Position numbers and translations under genes: made by a program. From Frigoribacterium sp. PhB24 (lineage in GTDB: Bacteria; Actinomycetota; Actinomycetes; Actinomycetales; Microbacteriaceae), in NCBI RefSeq assembly GCF_003755185.1, contig NZ_RKIC01000009.1, positions 496,001 through 560,000 of the forward strand: a stretch of DNA of 64,000 nt, in the 5' to 3' direction. The notes beneath the pieces were generated by a model. It was not told the DNA's origin. It made no database searches and saw only the letters and a program-made list of their open reading frames with translations. Shown here in pieces: positions 26,434-35,562 of the stretch; position 1 is the stretch's first letter, and each line of letters opens with the position of its first letter.

Positions 26434-27717
26434 TCAGTGCGCGCGGTCGGACGCCGCGTCGGTGGAGGGGACCACCGGCTGACCACGATACAGGCTCTCG
26501 AACACGCTGAGCGTGCGCTCGATGTCGTGCCCCTCGATCACCTTCAGGCTGGCCCGGCGCATGGCGAGGTACTCGTCGTCGGGTGCGGTCAACACCGTCG
26601 TGAGCTTGTCGGCGAGGTCGCGGCTGTCGCCCGGGCGGAAGAGGTAGCCGTTCTCGCCCTCGTCGACCAGGTGCGGCAGGGCCATCGCGTCGGCCACGAC
26701 GATCGGCAGGCCCGAGGCCATCGCCTCGAGGCTGGCGATGCTCTGCAGCTCGGCGATCGACGGCATGGCGAACACGGTCGACTCAGTGAGCGTGCGACGC
26801 AACTCGTCGTCGGACAGGTAGCCCGCGAAGGTGACCACGTCGGCGAGCCCCAGGTCGCGACTGGTCGTCTGGAGCTGCTTGAACAGGTCTCCCCCGCCCA
26901 CGATCGTCAGCGTGGCGCCGAGGGCGGGGTCGAGCAACGTCATGGCCTTGAGCAACACGTCGATCTGCTTCTCGGCCGTGACCCGACCGACGAACACGAT
27001 GCGATTCGACTCGGGGCGGGTGTCGAGGGCCGTGTAGTGGCCGGCCTCGATGCCGCACGAGACGGCGAGCACACCGGTGACGGCGACCGACTTCTCGAGG
27101 AACGTCGCCGCCTTCTGCGTGGGTGTCGTGATCGCGGCGGCCTTGCGGAACGTCTTGCTCGCGTCGTTCCACGCCATCTGGGTCGCCTTGGCGCGGAGAC
27201 CCTTCGGCAGCCCGGTGTGCTCGAGCAGGTTCTCGGGCATGAAGTGGTTCGTCGCGACGATGCGGACGCCACGGCGTTCGGCGACCTGCGCCACACCCCG
27301 GCCCATGACGATGTGCGACTGGATGTGCACCACGTCGGGGTGGATCTCGTCGAAGATCTTCTCGGCGTGTTCTTGCACCCGCCACGGTGTCGCGAAACGC
27401 AGCCAGTCGTGCAACGGCCAGCGGGTCGAGTAGAGCCGGTGCACCGTCAGCGTCACGCCGCCGTGCTGTTCGAGGAAGGTGCCGTGGTGGCGGCTCGCAG
27501 CCGGCACCATGAGGTGCACGTCATGGCCGCGCTGTGCGAGGCCCACGGCGAGCCGCTCGGTGAAGTTGGCGGCGCCGTTGACGTCGGGCGGGAAGGTGTC
27601 GCCCGCGATCAGCACGGTGAGGCGGTCGGACGACCCCGAGGAGGCGCGGCGGTCGACAGCAGCCGACGTCGCGTCGTCGGGTCGGCCGGGTTCCGAGGGC
27701 GTCGGGGCAGGTGTCAC
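26434..27717 (-). CDS. Glycosyltransferase family 4
   Basis: 427-residue GT-B glycosyltransferase, cytoplasmic and probably membrane-associated. The N-terminal domain opens with VLIAGDTFPPDVNGAANFTERLA; HIQSHIVMGRG and NHFMPENLLEH form the acceptor side. The C-terminal domain has FVGRVTAEKQIDVLL and SIAELQSIASLEAMASGLP, the E-x7-E nucleotide-sugar motif. Actinobacterial relatives act on phosphatidylinositol or glycolipids, but substrate is not readable here. The first 30 residues are low-complexity. The GTG start has AGAAGGACG upstream. Confidence 0.85.
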   Translation of the reverse strand: MTPAPTPSEPGRPDDATSAAVDRRASSGSSDRLTVLIAGDTFPPDVNGAANFTERLAVGLAQRGHDVHLMVPAASRHHGTFLEQHGGVTLTVHRLYSTRWPLHDWLRFATPWRVQEHAEKIFDEIHPDVVHIQSHIVMGRGVAQVAERRGVRIVATNHFMPENLLEHTGLPKGLRAKATQMAWNDASKTFRKAAAITTPTQKAATFLEKSVAVTGVLAVSCGIEAGHYTALDTRPESNRIVFVGRVTAEKQIDVLLKAMTLLDPALGATLTIVGGGDLFKQLQTTSRDLGLADVVTFAGYLSDDELRRTLTESTVFAMPSIAELQSIASLEAMASGLPIVVADAMALPHLVDEGENGYLFRPGDSRDLADKLTTVLTAPDDEYLAMRRASLKVIEGHDIERTLSVFESLYRGQPVVPSTDAASDRAH

Positions 27718-27812
27718 GGGTCGTGGCGTCCTTCTCGTGCTCGGTGGAGTGTGCGGCGCGTCGTGCGGCCGGATGGTCGTGGGACCGGCGGACGCGACGA
27801 ACCCACGCTAGC

Positions 27813-28736
27813 TCAGGCTCGGGTCTGGGGATGGTATTTGGCGAGTTGGAACACGCCGTAGACCGCGATGGCGGCCGCGACGACGAAGAAGACGCCCGCG
27901 ATCGCGGGCGCGTTCTGCGCCTCGCCGAGCACGACGATGCCGATGCCGACCGCGATGAGCGGGTCGACGACGGTGAGGCCGGCGATGACGAGGTCGGGCG
28001 GCCCGGACGAGTAGGCGTTCTGCACGAAGTACCCTCCGAGCAGACCGGCCGCGAGCAGGAAGACGATGCAGACGATCGTCAGCCAGTCAAAATTGCCGGC
28101 GAAGACGCGGTTCAGCACGACCTTGGCGAGAGTCGCGACGAAGCCGTACAGCACGCCCGCCGCGATGATGTAGAACAGGGCGCTGCGGCGGCGGCGCAGC
28201 AGCGCGAAGGCGACGCCCAGCACGGCTCCGACGACGGCGAGGATCACGAGCACGGTGACGAGCTGCCGGGTCGTGATCTCGGGCTCGATGGCCGTGAAGG
28301 CCGCCACGGTGACGAACAGACCGACCCCGCCGACGCAGAAGAGGATCGCCCGCTTGGCACGCCGGTCGAGCCGTCGTCCGGTGGAACGCGAGTTGAGGAT
28401 CGCCGTGATCACGAGCGCGACCGCCCCGAGCGGTTGCACCACGAGCAACGGTGCGATGCGGAGGCTGGTCAGCTGGAACAGGATCGCGAGGCCGAGCATC
28501 AGCGTGCCCAGCACCCACGAGGGGCGGCCCACGAGGGCGAGCACCTGGCGGACGTTCATGCCGCTCTTCGCCGCGCCGATCCGCCGCTCGACCTTGGCGA
28601 CGCCCTGGTGCTGCAGCTGCGCGCCGATCGAGAGGAACACCGCACCGATCAGGGCGATGGGGATGCCGAGCGCCTGGTAGGGGGTCAGGGATACCTGCTG
28701 GGTGAGCTCCCCGATGTCCGTCGTCACGGCGTCCAC
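27813..28736 (-). CDS. DMT-family transporter
   Basis: Integral membrane protein of 307 residues with about ten helices, of the drug/metabolite transporter superfamily in its actinobacterial form (IGAVFLSIGAQLQHQGV at the first helix, VVQPLGAVALVITAILNS, VVDPLIAVGIGIVVLGE in the last repeat). Cargo is unknown. It starts with GTG at 28736 and is divergent from def, leaving 32 bp for two promoters. Confidence 0.82.
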   Translation of the reverse strand: MDAVTTDIGELTQQVSLTPYQALGIPIALIGAVFLSIGAQLQHQGVAKVERRIGAAKSGMNVRQVLALVGRPSWVLGTLMLGLAILFQLTSLRIAPLLVVQPLGAVALVITAILNSRSTGRRLDRRAKRAILFCVGGVGLFVTVAAFTAIEPEITTRQLVTVLVILAVVGAVLGVAFALLRRRRSALFYIIAAGVLYGFVATLAKVVLNRVFAGNFDWLTIVCIVFLLAAGLLGGYFVQNAYSSGPPDLVIAGLTVVDPLIAVGIGIVVLGEAQNAPAIAGVFFVVAAAIAVYGVFQLAKYHPQTRA

Positions 28737-28756
28737 GCTAGCGCCGTGGCGCTGGA

Positions 28757-28771
28757 TAGTCTGGACGAATG
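28757..28771 (+). promoter_or_regulatory. Leaderless-type promoter of def
   Basis: TAGTCT (28757-28762) is followed by exactly 6 nt and the def ATG. No ribosome site is present, so translation probably begins at the 5' end of the mRNA. Confidence 0.55.
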
Positions 28772-29338
28772 GCCGTTCGACCCATTTCCATCACGGGTGA
28801 CCCCGTGCTCCACTCCCCCGCCTCCGAGGTGACCGTCGTCGACGACGAGTTGCGCACGCTGGTCGCCGACATGTTCGAGACGATGGACGCCGCCCCCGGC
28901 GTCGGCCTCGCCGGCCCTCAGGTGGGCGTCGGCAAGCGCTTGTTCGTCTACTCGTGGACCGACGACGACGGCGAACTGTGGCGCGGCGTCGCGATCAACC
29001 CGACGCTCTGGCAGAGCCCGCTCTCGATCGAATCACTCGACGACGACGACTCCGAGTCCGAGGGGTGCCTGTCGGTGCCGGGCGAGAGGTTCCCGCTGCG
29101 CCGCGCCGACGGCGTCGTGCTGCGGGCCACCGACCTCGAGGGCGACGAGTTCGAGATCGAGGTCTGGGGCTGGCTCGCCCGCATCTTCCAGCACGAGTAC
29201 GACCACCTCGACGGCATCCTCTACGCGGACCGGCTCGAGCACCCGTTCCACAAGGCGGCCGCCAAAGCGGTCCGCAAGAAGGGCTGGGGCCAGCCGGGCA
29301 GCACGTGGCTGCCGGGAGTCGACCACCTCGAGGACTGA
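28769..29338 (+). CDS. def: Peptide deformylase
   Basis: Removes the N-formyl group from nascent proteins; 189-residue metal-dependent hydrolase. All three family motifs are intact: GVGLAGPQVG, EGCLSVPG (metal-binding Cys) and QHEYDHLDG (two metal His and catalytic Glu). The insert SLDDDDSE before motif 2 is acidic. A leaderless-type promoter sits directly before the ATG, and a strong 18-bp-stem terminator follows the gene. Confidence 0.95.
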   Translation: MAVRPISITGDPVLHSPASEVTVVDDELRTLVADMFETMDAAPGVGLAGPQVGVGKRLFVYSWTDDDGELWRGVAINPTLWQSPLSIESLDDDDSESEGCLSVPGERFPLRRADGVVLRATDLEGDEFEIEVWGWLARIFQHEYDHLDGILYADRLEHPFHKAAAKAVRKKGWGQPGSTWLPGVDHLED

Positions 29339-29362
29339 CCTCGGACCGGGCCGACCCGAGAC

Positions 29363-29403
29363 GAAGGAGGCGCGTCCTGCGAACCGCAGGACGCGCCTCC
29401 TTC
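29363..29403. terminator. Terminator after def with GGAGGCGC stem
   Basis: Perfect 18-bp stem GAAGGAGGCGCGTCCTGC / GCAGGACGCGCCTCCTTC with a 5-nt loop (GAACC), followed by TTCTCGTC-like sequence. It lies 25 bp after the def stop. Confidence 0.8.
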
Positions 29404-29437
29404 TCGTCCACCGCCTGAGGCGGACCGGGCAAGAGAA

Positions 29438-29467
29438 AAGGCCCAGAGGGTGGAGCCTCTGGGCCTT
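29438..29467 (-). terminator. Intrinsic terminator of tRNA-Asn
   Basis: On the minus strand, directly after the tRNA, AAGGCCCAGAGG pairs with CCTCTGGGCCTT and is followed by a T-rich tail (TTTTCTCTT). This is a classic rho-independent terminator. Confidence 0.85.
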
Positions 29468-29469
29468 CG

Positions 29470-29542
29470 CTCCCCGAGTTGGACTCGAACCAACAACCTG
29501 CCGGTTAACAGCCGGCTGCTCTGCCAATTGAGCTATCGAGGA
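29470..29542 (-). tRNA. tRNA-Asn (GTT anticodon)
   Basis: 73-nt cloverleaf on the minus strand: acceptor TCCTCGA pairs with TCGGGGA, discriminator G; anticodon stem GCCGG/CCGGC with loop CTGTTAA (anticodon GTT); T-loop TTCGAGT. CCA not encoded. Confidence 0.95.
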
Positions 29543-29655
29543 ATGGCAACCGCCCCGGACTTTCGTCCGTGACAGCGGAGACAACACTAGCAAAGATCTG
29601 AGGCCCCGACGGACCACGCCGTCGGCGCGGCGCGTCGCACGCCCCGACCGCTGCG

Positions 29656-30696
29656 TCAGTACCCGTCGTGCGGGTCGACGACGCCGACGAACTCGCCGTC
29701 ACCGAGGAACGCCCGGACGTTGTGGCGGATGCGCTCGGCCAACAACGGGGCGGTCATCTCCGGCGTGTCCGCCTGATGGGGGGTCACGATGACGCGCGGC
29801 TCGTGGAAGAGCGGGTGACCGTCGGGGAGTGGTTCGGGCGTGGTGACGTCCACGCCTGCTCCCCAGAGACGTTCCGACCGGACCGCGGTGACGAGGGCGT
29901 CCGTGTCGACCAGGCTGCCCCGCGCGACGTTCACGAACACGGCCGTCGGTGGCAGCAGAGCCAGCCGGCGCGCGTCCAACAGGCCCGCCGTGCCGGGCGT
30001 GGCGGCTGCGGCGAGGACGAGGACGTCGGCGGCCGGCAGCACCCCGTCGAGGCGTTCGACGGGCACCGTCAGATCGGCTCCGGGCACGGGGTCGCCCGAA
30101 CGGCGCACGATCGTCACCCGGACGTCGAACGGGGCCAGGAGCCGCATCAGCTCGATCGCGATGCCACCGGCGCCGACGATCACGACGTGCCGCCCGTAGA
30201 GCGAGCGGCCCTGCTGTTCGGTGGCCCAGGCCGTCGCGCGGACGCGCTGGGGCACGACCCGCAGCAGCGAGAGCACGAGCATGAGGGCGTGTTCGGCCAC
30301 GGGTTCGGCGAACGCCCCCTTGGCACTGGTCCAGAGCGGCAGCGCTCGGTCGGCACGGGCCGAGATCACGTCGGCGAAGGCGTCGACCCCGGCGTACGGC
30401 AGCTGCACCCACTCGATGGCCGGATTCTCGTCCAGGGCTCGCGCGAGGCCCGCCGGATCGCGGTACGAGAGCCAGACCAGACCGCGGGTCTCCGGGCCGA
30501 GCGGGACGACGTCCGCTCCCCCGGCACGCACGGCCTCGACGAAGACCGGGGTCGATCGGGGAGCCACCGAGACGGCGCCCGGGGTCGGGCGTCGCTCCGG
30601 CGTGAGGACGGGACCCGCGGTGACGACCGCGCGGTGGCCGCGCGCGCCTCCTGGGCTCGTCGCTGGTGCGGGGCCCGAGGCCGGCTCGGCGCTCAC
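29656..30696 (-). CDS. D-isomer-specific 2-hydroxyacid dehydrogenase
   Basis: 346-residue NAD(P)-dependent oxidoreductase. The nucleotide-binding motif is VVIVGAGGIAIELMRLL, a GAGGIG-like variant of GxGxxG. Catalytic residues are the Arg in VNVARGSLVDTDAL, a Glu in DVTTPEPLP and the His in VTPHQADTP. Substrate is unknown. The GTG start overlaps the stop of the third ABC ATPase (GTGA), so it is the last gene of the oligopeptide-type importer operon. That coupling suggests it processes an imported D-2-hydroxy acid or keto acid (inference). Confidence 0.85.
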   Translation of the reverse strand: MSAEPASGPAPATSPGGARGHRAVVTAGPVLTPERRPTPGAVSVAPRSTPVFVEAVRAGGADVVPLGPETRGLVWLSYRDPAGLARALDENPAIEWVQLPYAGVDAFADVISARADRALPLWTSAKGAFAEPVAEHALMLVLSLLRVVPQRVRATAWATEQQGRSLYGRHVVIVGAGGIAIELMRLLAPFDVRVTIVRRSGDPVPGADLTVPVERLDGVLPAADVLVLAAAATPGTAGLLDARRLALLPPTAVFVNVARGSLVDTDALVTAVRSERLWGAGVDVTTPEPLPDGHPLFHEPRVIVTPHQADTPEMTAPLLAERIRHNVRAFLGDGEFVGVVDPHDGY

Positions 30697-31598
30697 GGTG
30701 CCTGGTCGCCCGTGGCCCCGGCGTCGGGGTCGGGTTCGAGCGGGCGCCCGGCCTCGCGCTCCTCGGGCCGGATGATGTCGATCGGGGTGGTCTGCGAGAG
30801 CACCTTGACGTACGGGTCGATACCGGTCCTGAGGACCTCGTCGATGTCGCCCAGCCCCACCAGGCGGCCGGCCCGCATGACGGCGACCCGGTCGGTGATC
30901 GCCCGGGCCTCGGCCACCGACGAGGTGACGACGAGGGCGGAGAACTGACGACCCTCGTGCAGGTTCTTGATCACGTCGAGGACGGCCTGGCGGACGAGCA
31001 CGTCGACGCCACGGGCGGGCTCGTCCGCGATCAGCAGCGGCGGTTCGAGGACGAGGCTGCGGGCCAGGGCGACACGCTGCCGCTGACCCGAGCTGAGCTC
31101 CCAGGTCTGCTTGAGCATCGTGCCGAGCGGCAGGTGGACACCGTCGACGAGCGTGGCGACGATGCGCCCGGCCTCGGTCCGGTCGAACTTGCGGTCGCGC
31201 AGGTAGATGGGCTCGGCGATGGCCTCGCCCACGGTCAGGTCGGGACTGAGGCGTTCGCCGTCGTCCTGGGCCAGGTAGCCGACCATGGTCGACAGCCGAT
31301 CGCGACGCCGGCTCGACAGCTTGCCGACGTCCTGACCGAACACCCGGGCCGTGCCGCCGACGAGGCGCGGCCGCCCCTCGTCGACGCGGCCCGTGCCGGT
31401 CAGCCCCGCCAGGGCCATGGCGAGGGTCGACTTGCCCGAACCGCTCTCGCCGAGCACGGCGACGATCTCGCCCGGCTCGACCCGCAACGTGACGCCGTCG
31501 ACGGCGCGCACGGCCGGGTGGCCGGCGCGCGCCGGGTAGAGCAGCGAGAGGTCGTCGGTGACGACCGGCTGATCGAGGTCGAGCTCGCGACCCGGCAC
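30693..31598 (-). CDS. ABC transporter ATP-binding protein, third ATPase module
   Basis: 301-residue cytoplasmic ATPase: Walker A GESGSGKST, Q-loop GYLAQDDGERLSPD, signature LSSGQRQRVALARSL, Walker B LLIADEPARGVDV. The usual switch His is replaced: the segment reads VVTSSVAEARAI instead of the ITHD type, so ATP hydrolysis may be altered. It follows a dual-ATPase gene by 2 nt, so the operon encodes three ATPase modules. The GTG at 31598 has GCCTGAGG upstream. It may be an alternative or regulatory partner; a role with a different permease is possible. Confidence 0.82.
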   Translation of the reverse strand: MPGRELDLDQPVVTDDLSLLYPARAGHPAVRAVDGVTLRVEPGEIVAVLGESGSGKSTLAMALAGLTGTGRVDEGRPRLVGGTARVFGQDVGKLSSRRRDRLSTMVGYLAQDDGERLSPDLTVGEAIAEPIYLRDRKFDRTEAGRIVATLVDGVHLPLGTMLKQTWELSSGQRQRVALARSLVLEPPLLIADEPARGVDVLVRQAVLDVIKNLHEGRQFSALVVTSSVAEARAITDRVAVMRAGRLVGLGDIDEVLRTGIDPYVKVLSQTTPIDIIRPEEREAGRPLEPDPDAGATGDQAP

Positions 31599-31600
31599 CC

Positions 31601-33343
31601 TCAGGCCACCCCGCCCGTGGCGCGTCCGGGGGCGGCGTCGTCCGCCGCCCGGCGGTCCAGGGCTGCCAACCGCTCGCGACGAGACGCCTGCTCGATCGGA
31701 TCGGGCACCGGCAACGACGCCAGCAGGCGCTGCGTGTAGGGGTGCTCGGGTGCGCCGAGGACCTGGTCGTTCGGACCGCTCTCGATCAGGTCGCCGTGGA
31801 ACAGCACGCCGATCCGGTCGGCCAGCATGTTCACGACGGCGAGGTCGTGGCTGATGAACAGGGCGGCGAAGCCCAGCTGCGACTGCAGTTCGGTGAACAA
31901 CTCGAGCACGCGTGCCTGCACCGACACGTCGAGGGCGCTCGTGGGCTCGTCGGCGATCAGCAACGTCGGGTCGAGGGCGAGCGACCGGGCGAGGCTGGCC
32001 CGCTGGCGTTGTCCGCCGCTGAGCTCGTGCGGGTAGCGGTCGGCGAACGACTTCGGCAGCTGCACCGCCTCGAGCAGTTCGTCGACGCGGGGGCGAGCGG
32101 CGCGGGCGTCCTTCGCGCGGCCGTGCACGATCAAGGGCTCCGCCACGCACTCGGCGATCGTGAGCAGGGGGTTGAAGCTCGACGCGGGGTCCTGGAAGAC
32201 GAAACCGATGTCGGCGCGCTTCGGCTTGAAGTCGCGCTCGTGCACCCCGTTCATCTCGATGCCCAGCACCTCGAGCGACCCGCCGGTGACCTTCGTCAAC
32301 CCGGCGATGGCCCGCCCGATCGTGGTCTTGCCCGAACCGCTCTCGCCGACCAGGCCCAGGACCTCGCCGCGGGCGATCGTGAAGTCGACGCCCTTGACGG
32401 CCCGGAAGCCGCCGCGGCCGAGGCGTCCCGGGTACTCGATCTCGAGCCCGCTGGCGCGCACGACGACCTCGCTGTCGGCCGGTTGCTCCTGCTGCGTGTG
32501 ACCCCGGGCCTCGAGCTTGGGCACCGAGCCGAGCAGACGCTTGGTGTAGTCGTCCTGCGGGTTCGCGAACAACTCGACGGCGGGCGCCTGTTCGACGACC
32601 TTGCCGAGGTACATGACGGCGACGCGGTCGGCGAGGTCGGCGACCACGCCCATGTTGTGCGTGATCAGCACGATGGCCGTGCCGAACTCGTCACGGCAGC
32701 GGCGCAACAGGTCGAGGATCTCGGCCTGCACGGTCACGTCGAGGGCCGTCGTCGGCTCGTCCGCGACGATCACGGACGGATCGAGCACCAGCGCCATGGC
32801 GATGACCACACGCTGCTTCTGGCCGCCCGAGAACTGGTGCGGGTAGTAGTCGACGCGGGTCTCGGGGTCGGGGATGCCCACGCGACGCAGGATGTCGATC
32901 GCCTTTGCCCGCGCCTCCTTGCGTCCGACCTTGCCGTGCGCCCGCAAGCCCTCGGCGATCTGCCAGCCCACCGTGTAGACGGGGTTCAGCGCGGTGGAAG
33001 GCTCTTGGAAGACCATGGCGACGTCGGTGCCGCGCAGCTCGCGCACCTTCTTCGGGCCGATCTCGAGGACGTTCTGCCCCGAGAGCAGCACCGCACCGGT
33101 GGCGACCGCCGTCTCGGGCAGCAGGCCGAGGATCGTCTTGGCGGTCACGGTCTTGCCGCTGCCGGATTCGCCGACGATGGCGAGCACCTCGCCGGCGCGG
33201 ACGTCGAGGGTCACGCCCTGCACGGCGGCCACGTCACCGCCGTCGGTCGCGAATGTCACCTCGAGGTCGGTGATGCCGACGGCGACGGGACGCTCGTCGC
33301 GAGGCGCCGTCGGTCGGCCGGTCGTGGTCGTGTCGGCGTTCAT
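31601..33343 (-). CDS. Dipeptide/oligopeptide ABC transporter, fused dual ATPase
   Basis: 580 residues containing two complete DppD/DppF-like ATPase domains. Domain 1 has GESGSGKTVTAK, FSGGQKQRVVIAMAL, VIVADEPTTALDVT and LITHNMGVV. Domain 2 has GESGSGKTTIGRAI, LSGGQRQRASLARSL, LLIADEPTSALDVS and ISHDLAVV. Each is followed by an oligopeptide-type C-terminal extension. The fusion replaces the separate DppD and DppF subunits. Its ATG overlaps the stop of the permease gene (ATGA). Confidence 0.93.
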   Translation of the reverse strand: MNADTTTTGRPTAPRDERPVAVGITDLEVTFATDGGDVAAVQGVTLDVRAGEVLAIVGESGSGKTVTAKTILGLLPETAVATGAVLLSGQNVLEIGPKKVRELRGTDVAMVFQEPSTALNPVYTVGWQIAEGLRAHGKVGRKEARAKAIDILRRVGIPDPETRVDYYPHQFSGGQKQRVVIAMALVLDPSVIVADEPTTALDVTVQAEILDLLRRCRDEFGTAIVLITHNMGVVADLADRVAVMYLGKVVEQAPAVELFANPQDDYTKRLLGSVPKLEARGHTQQEQPADSEVVVRASGLEIEYPGRLGRGGFRAVKGVDFTIARGEVLGLVGESGSGKTTIGRAIAGLTKVTGGSLEVLGIEMNGVHERDFKPKRADIGFVFQDPASSFNPLLTIAECVAEPLIVHGRAKDARAARPRVDELLEAVQLPKSFADRYPHELSGGQRQRASLARSLALDPTLLIADEPTSALDVSVQARVLELFTELQSQLGFAALFISHDLAVVNMLADRIGVLFHGDLIESGPNDQVLGAPEHPYTQRLLASLPVPDPIEQASRRERLAALDRRAADDAAPGRATGGVA

Positions 33344-34353
33344 GCGGTCACCTCGTCGTTCGTCGTGGTCGTGGCCTGCTCGGTGCCGCGGGTGCCCTTC
33401 GTCTTGCGCTTCGCGCGACGTCGGGTCCGGAGGCGCGGGTCGGCCAGGTCGTTCAGGCTCTCGCCCATCAGCGTGATGCCGAGAACCATCAGCACGATCG
33501 CCGCTCCCGGGAAGACGCCGGTCCACCAGATGCCGCTGGCCGTGTCGGACAGGGCGCGATTCAGGTCGTAGCCCCACTCCGCCGCAGCGGTCGGGCCGAT
33601 GCCGAAGCCCAGGAAGCCGAGGGCCGCGAGGGTGAGGATCGCCTCGGACGCGTTCAGCGTGAGGATCAGGGGCAGGCTGCGCGTGGCGTTCCGCAGGACG
33701 TGCTTGAACATGATGCGGCCCGTGCTGCTGCCGTTCACCTTGGCCGACTCGACGAAGGCCTCGGCCTTCAGCCTGGTGGCCTCGGCGCGGACGACCCGGA
33801 AGTACTGCGGCACGTAGACCACGGTGATCGAGATGCCCGCCGAGATGATGCCGCCCCAGAGGCTCGACTGGCCACCGCTGATGACGATCGACACGACGAT
33901 CGCGAGCAACAGCGACGGGAAGGCGTAGACCGCGTCGGCGACGACCACGAGCACCCGGTCGAGCCACCCGCCGAGGTAGCCCGAGATCAGACCGAGCGTC
34001 ACGCCGATCGTGATCGACAGCACGACGGCCACGATGACGACCGCGACGGCGGTGCGGGTGCCCCACATGACACGGCTGAAGACGTCGTAGCCGCCGACCG
34101 TGGTGCCCCACAGGTGCTCGGCCGAGGGCGGCGCCTGGCGGGGAAAGGCCTCGGTGGCCCCGCGCAGCTGGCCGAAGCCGTACGGGGCGATGAGCGGGGC
34201 GAAGATCGCCAGCACCACGAAGACGGCGACGATGACGACTCCGGTCAGCAGCATGCCGCGCTGCAGGCCGACCGAACGACGGATCTGCGCGACGACGGGG
34301 AGGCGCTTGTAGAGGGGCTCGCGGCGGTCGGCCGCGACGGCTGCATCGGTCAT
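33340..34353 (-). CDS. Peptide/nickel-type ABC permease, DppC family
   Basis: 337-residue inner-membrane permease. A cytoplasmic start precedes the first helix (GMLLTGVVIVAVFVVLAIFA), an extracytoplasmic loop has GQLRGATEAFPRQAPPSAEHLWGTT typical of DppC, and the EAA loop reads EAFVESAKVNGSSTGRIMFK. A Lys/Arg/Thr-rich tail follows the last helix. It lies 2 nt downstream of the DppB-like gene. Confidence 0.92.
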   Translation of the reverse strand: MTDAAVAADRREPLYKRLPVVAQIRRSVGLQRGMLLTGVVIVAVFVVLAIFAPLIAPYGFGQLRGATEAFPRQAPPSAEHLWGTTVGGYDVFSRVMWGTRTAVAVVIVAVVLSITIGVTLGLISGYLGGWLDRVLVVVADAVYAFPSLLLAIVVSIVISGGQSSLWGGIISAGISITVVYVPQYFRVVRAEATRLKAEAFVESAKVNGSSTGRIMFKHVLRNATRSLPLILTLNASEAILTLAALGFLGFGIGPTAAAEWGYDLNRALSDTASGIWWTGVFPGAAIVLMVLGITLMGESLNDLADPRLRTRRRAKRKTKGTRGTEQATTTTNDEVTA

Positions 34354-34355
34354 GG

Positions 34356-35450
34356 TCAGTACCTCACGCGGGGGTCGATCAGGGCGGCGATCACGTCGAC
34401 CACGAAGTTGGTCACGGCGACGATGACGGCGAGCACGGCCACGATGCCCTGCACGGCGATGAAGTCCCGGGCCGACAGGTACTGCTGCAGCTGGAAGCCC
34501 AACCCGCGCCAGCCGAAGGTGGTCTCGGTCAGCACCGAGCCGCCGAGCAGCATGGCGATCTGCAGTCCCATGACGGTGATAATCGGGATCAGCGCGGGCT
34601 TGAGCGCGTGGGCCCGGACGAGCCGGAACTCGCTGACACCCCGCGACCGGGCCGCGTCGACGTACTCGGAACCGAGCGTGCCGATCACGTTGGTGCGCAC
34701 GAGGCGCAGGAAGATGCCGGCGGTCAGGACGCCGAGCGCCAAGGCGGGCAGGACGGCGTGCGACAGCACGTCGACGATGATCGTCGAGTTGCCGGTGCGC
34801 AGGGCGTCGACGATGTAGATGCCCGTCGGATTGTCGATCCGACCCAGCGCGATGGCGACGCGGGTGCTCGCACGACCGCCCAGGGGCAGCCAGCCGAGCC
34901 AGACCGAGAAGGTCAGCTTGAGCAGCAGGCCGGCGAAGAAGACCGGGGTGGCGTAGGCGAGGATCGCGAGGACGCGCAGGATCGCGTCGGGCCAGCGGTC
35001 GCGCACGTAGGCGGCGAGCATGCCGAGAGGGATGCCCAGCACGAGGGCGACGATCAGCGCGTAGAAGACCAGCTCGATCGTGGCGCTCCCGTACTGCAAC
35101 AGGATGCCGCTGATCTCGCGGTTGTCGGTCGCGGTGGTGCCGAAGTCGCCGCGCACGATCTGGCCCAGGTACTCGAGGTACTGGACGATCACCGGGCGGT
35201 CGTAGCCGGCGGCCGCGAGACGCTCTTGCAGCTGCGCCTCGGTGAGGCGACCGCCGACGGAGGCGGTGATCGGGTTTCCGACCACGCGCATCAGGAAGAA
35301 CACGAGCGTGACGAGGATGAACACGGTCGGCACGATGAGGATCGCGCGGACCACGATGTAGCGTCCGAGGCCGCCACCGCCGGAACCGCGGGACTTCCCG
35401 GGGCTGGAGGTGGGCGGCGCCGTGAGGGAGCCGTCGGTGATCAGGGTCAC
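34356..35450 (-). CDS. Peptide/nickel-type ABC permease, DppB family
   Basis: 364-residue permease with a Gly/Ser-rich cytoplasmic N-terminus (about 1-28) and six helices. DppB marks are RYIVVRAILIVPTVFILVTLVFFLM at the first helix, YLGQIVRGDFGTT, and the EAA-like segment SEYVDAARSRGVSEFRLVRAHALK. An unusual run (LGWLPLGGRASTRVAIALGRIDNPTGIY) lies in the periplasmic loop. Two hairpins separate it from the binding-protein gene. Confidence 0.92.
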   Translation of the reverse strand: MTLITDGSLTAPPTSSPGKSRGSGGGGLGRYIVVRAILIVPTVFILVTLVFFLMRVVGNPITASVGGRLTEAQLQERLAAAGYDRPVIVQYLEYLGQIVRGDFGTTATDNREISGILLQYGSATIELVFYALIVALVLGIPLGMLAAYVRDRWPDAILRVLAILAYATPVFFAGLLLKLTFSVWLGWLPLGGRASTRVAIALGRIDNPTGIYIVDALRTGNSTIIVDVLSHAVLPALALGVLTAGIFLRLVRTNVIGTLGSEYVDAARSRGVSEFRLVRAHALKPALIPIITVMGLQIAMLLGGSVLTETTFGWRGLGFQLQQYLSARDFIAVQGIVAVLAVIVAVTNFVVDVIAALIDPRVRY

Positions 35451-35491
35451 GTCGTTGGGCCTTTCGATGGTGTGGTGCCGGTCGCAGACCG

Positions 35492-35527
35492 GAGGGGGCG
35501 CCCCGCGGGATCGCGAGTCGCCCCCTC
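35492..35527 (-). terminator. Hairpin between binding protein and permease genes (1)
   Basis: GAGGGGGCG pairs with CGCCCCCTC (9 bp) around an 18-nt loop. With the next hairpin it probably lowers permease mRNA relative to binding-protein mRNA. Confidence 0.5.
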
Positions 35528-35562
35528 GGCGGACGGCCGTGGTGCGGAGTCCCCCGGCCCGC

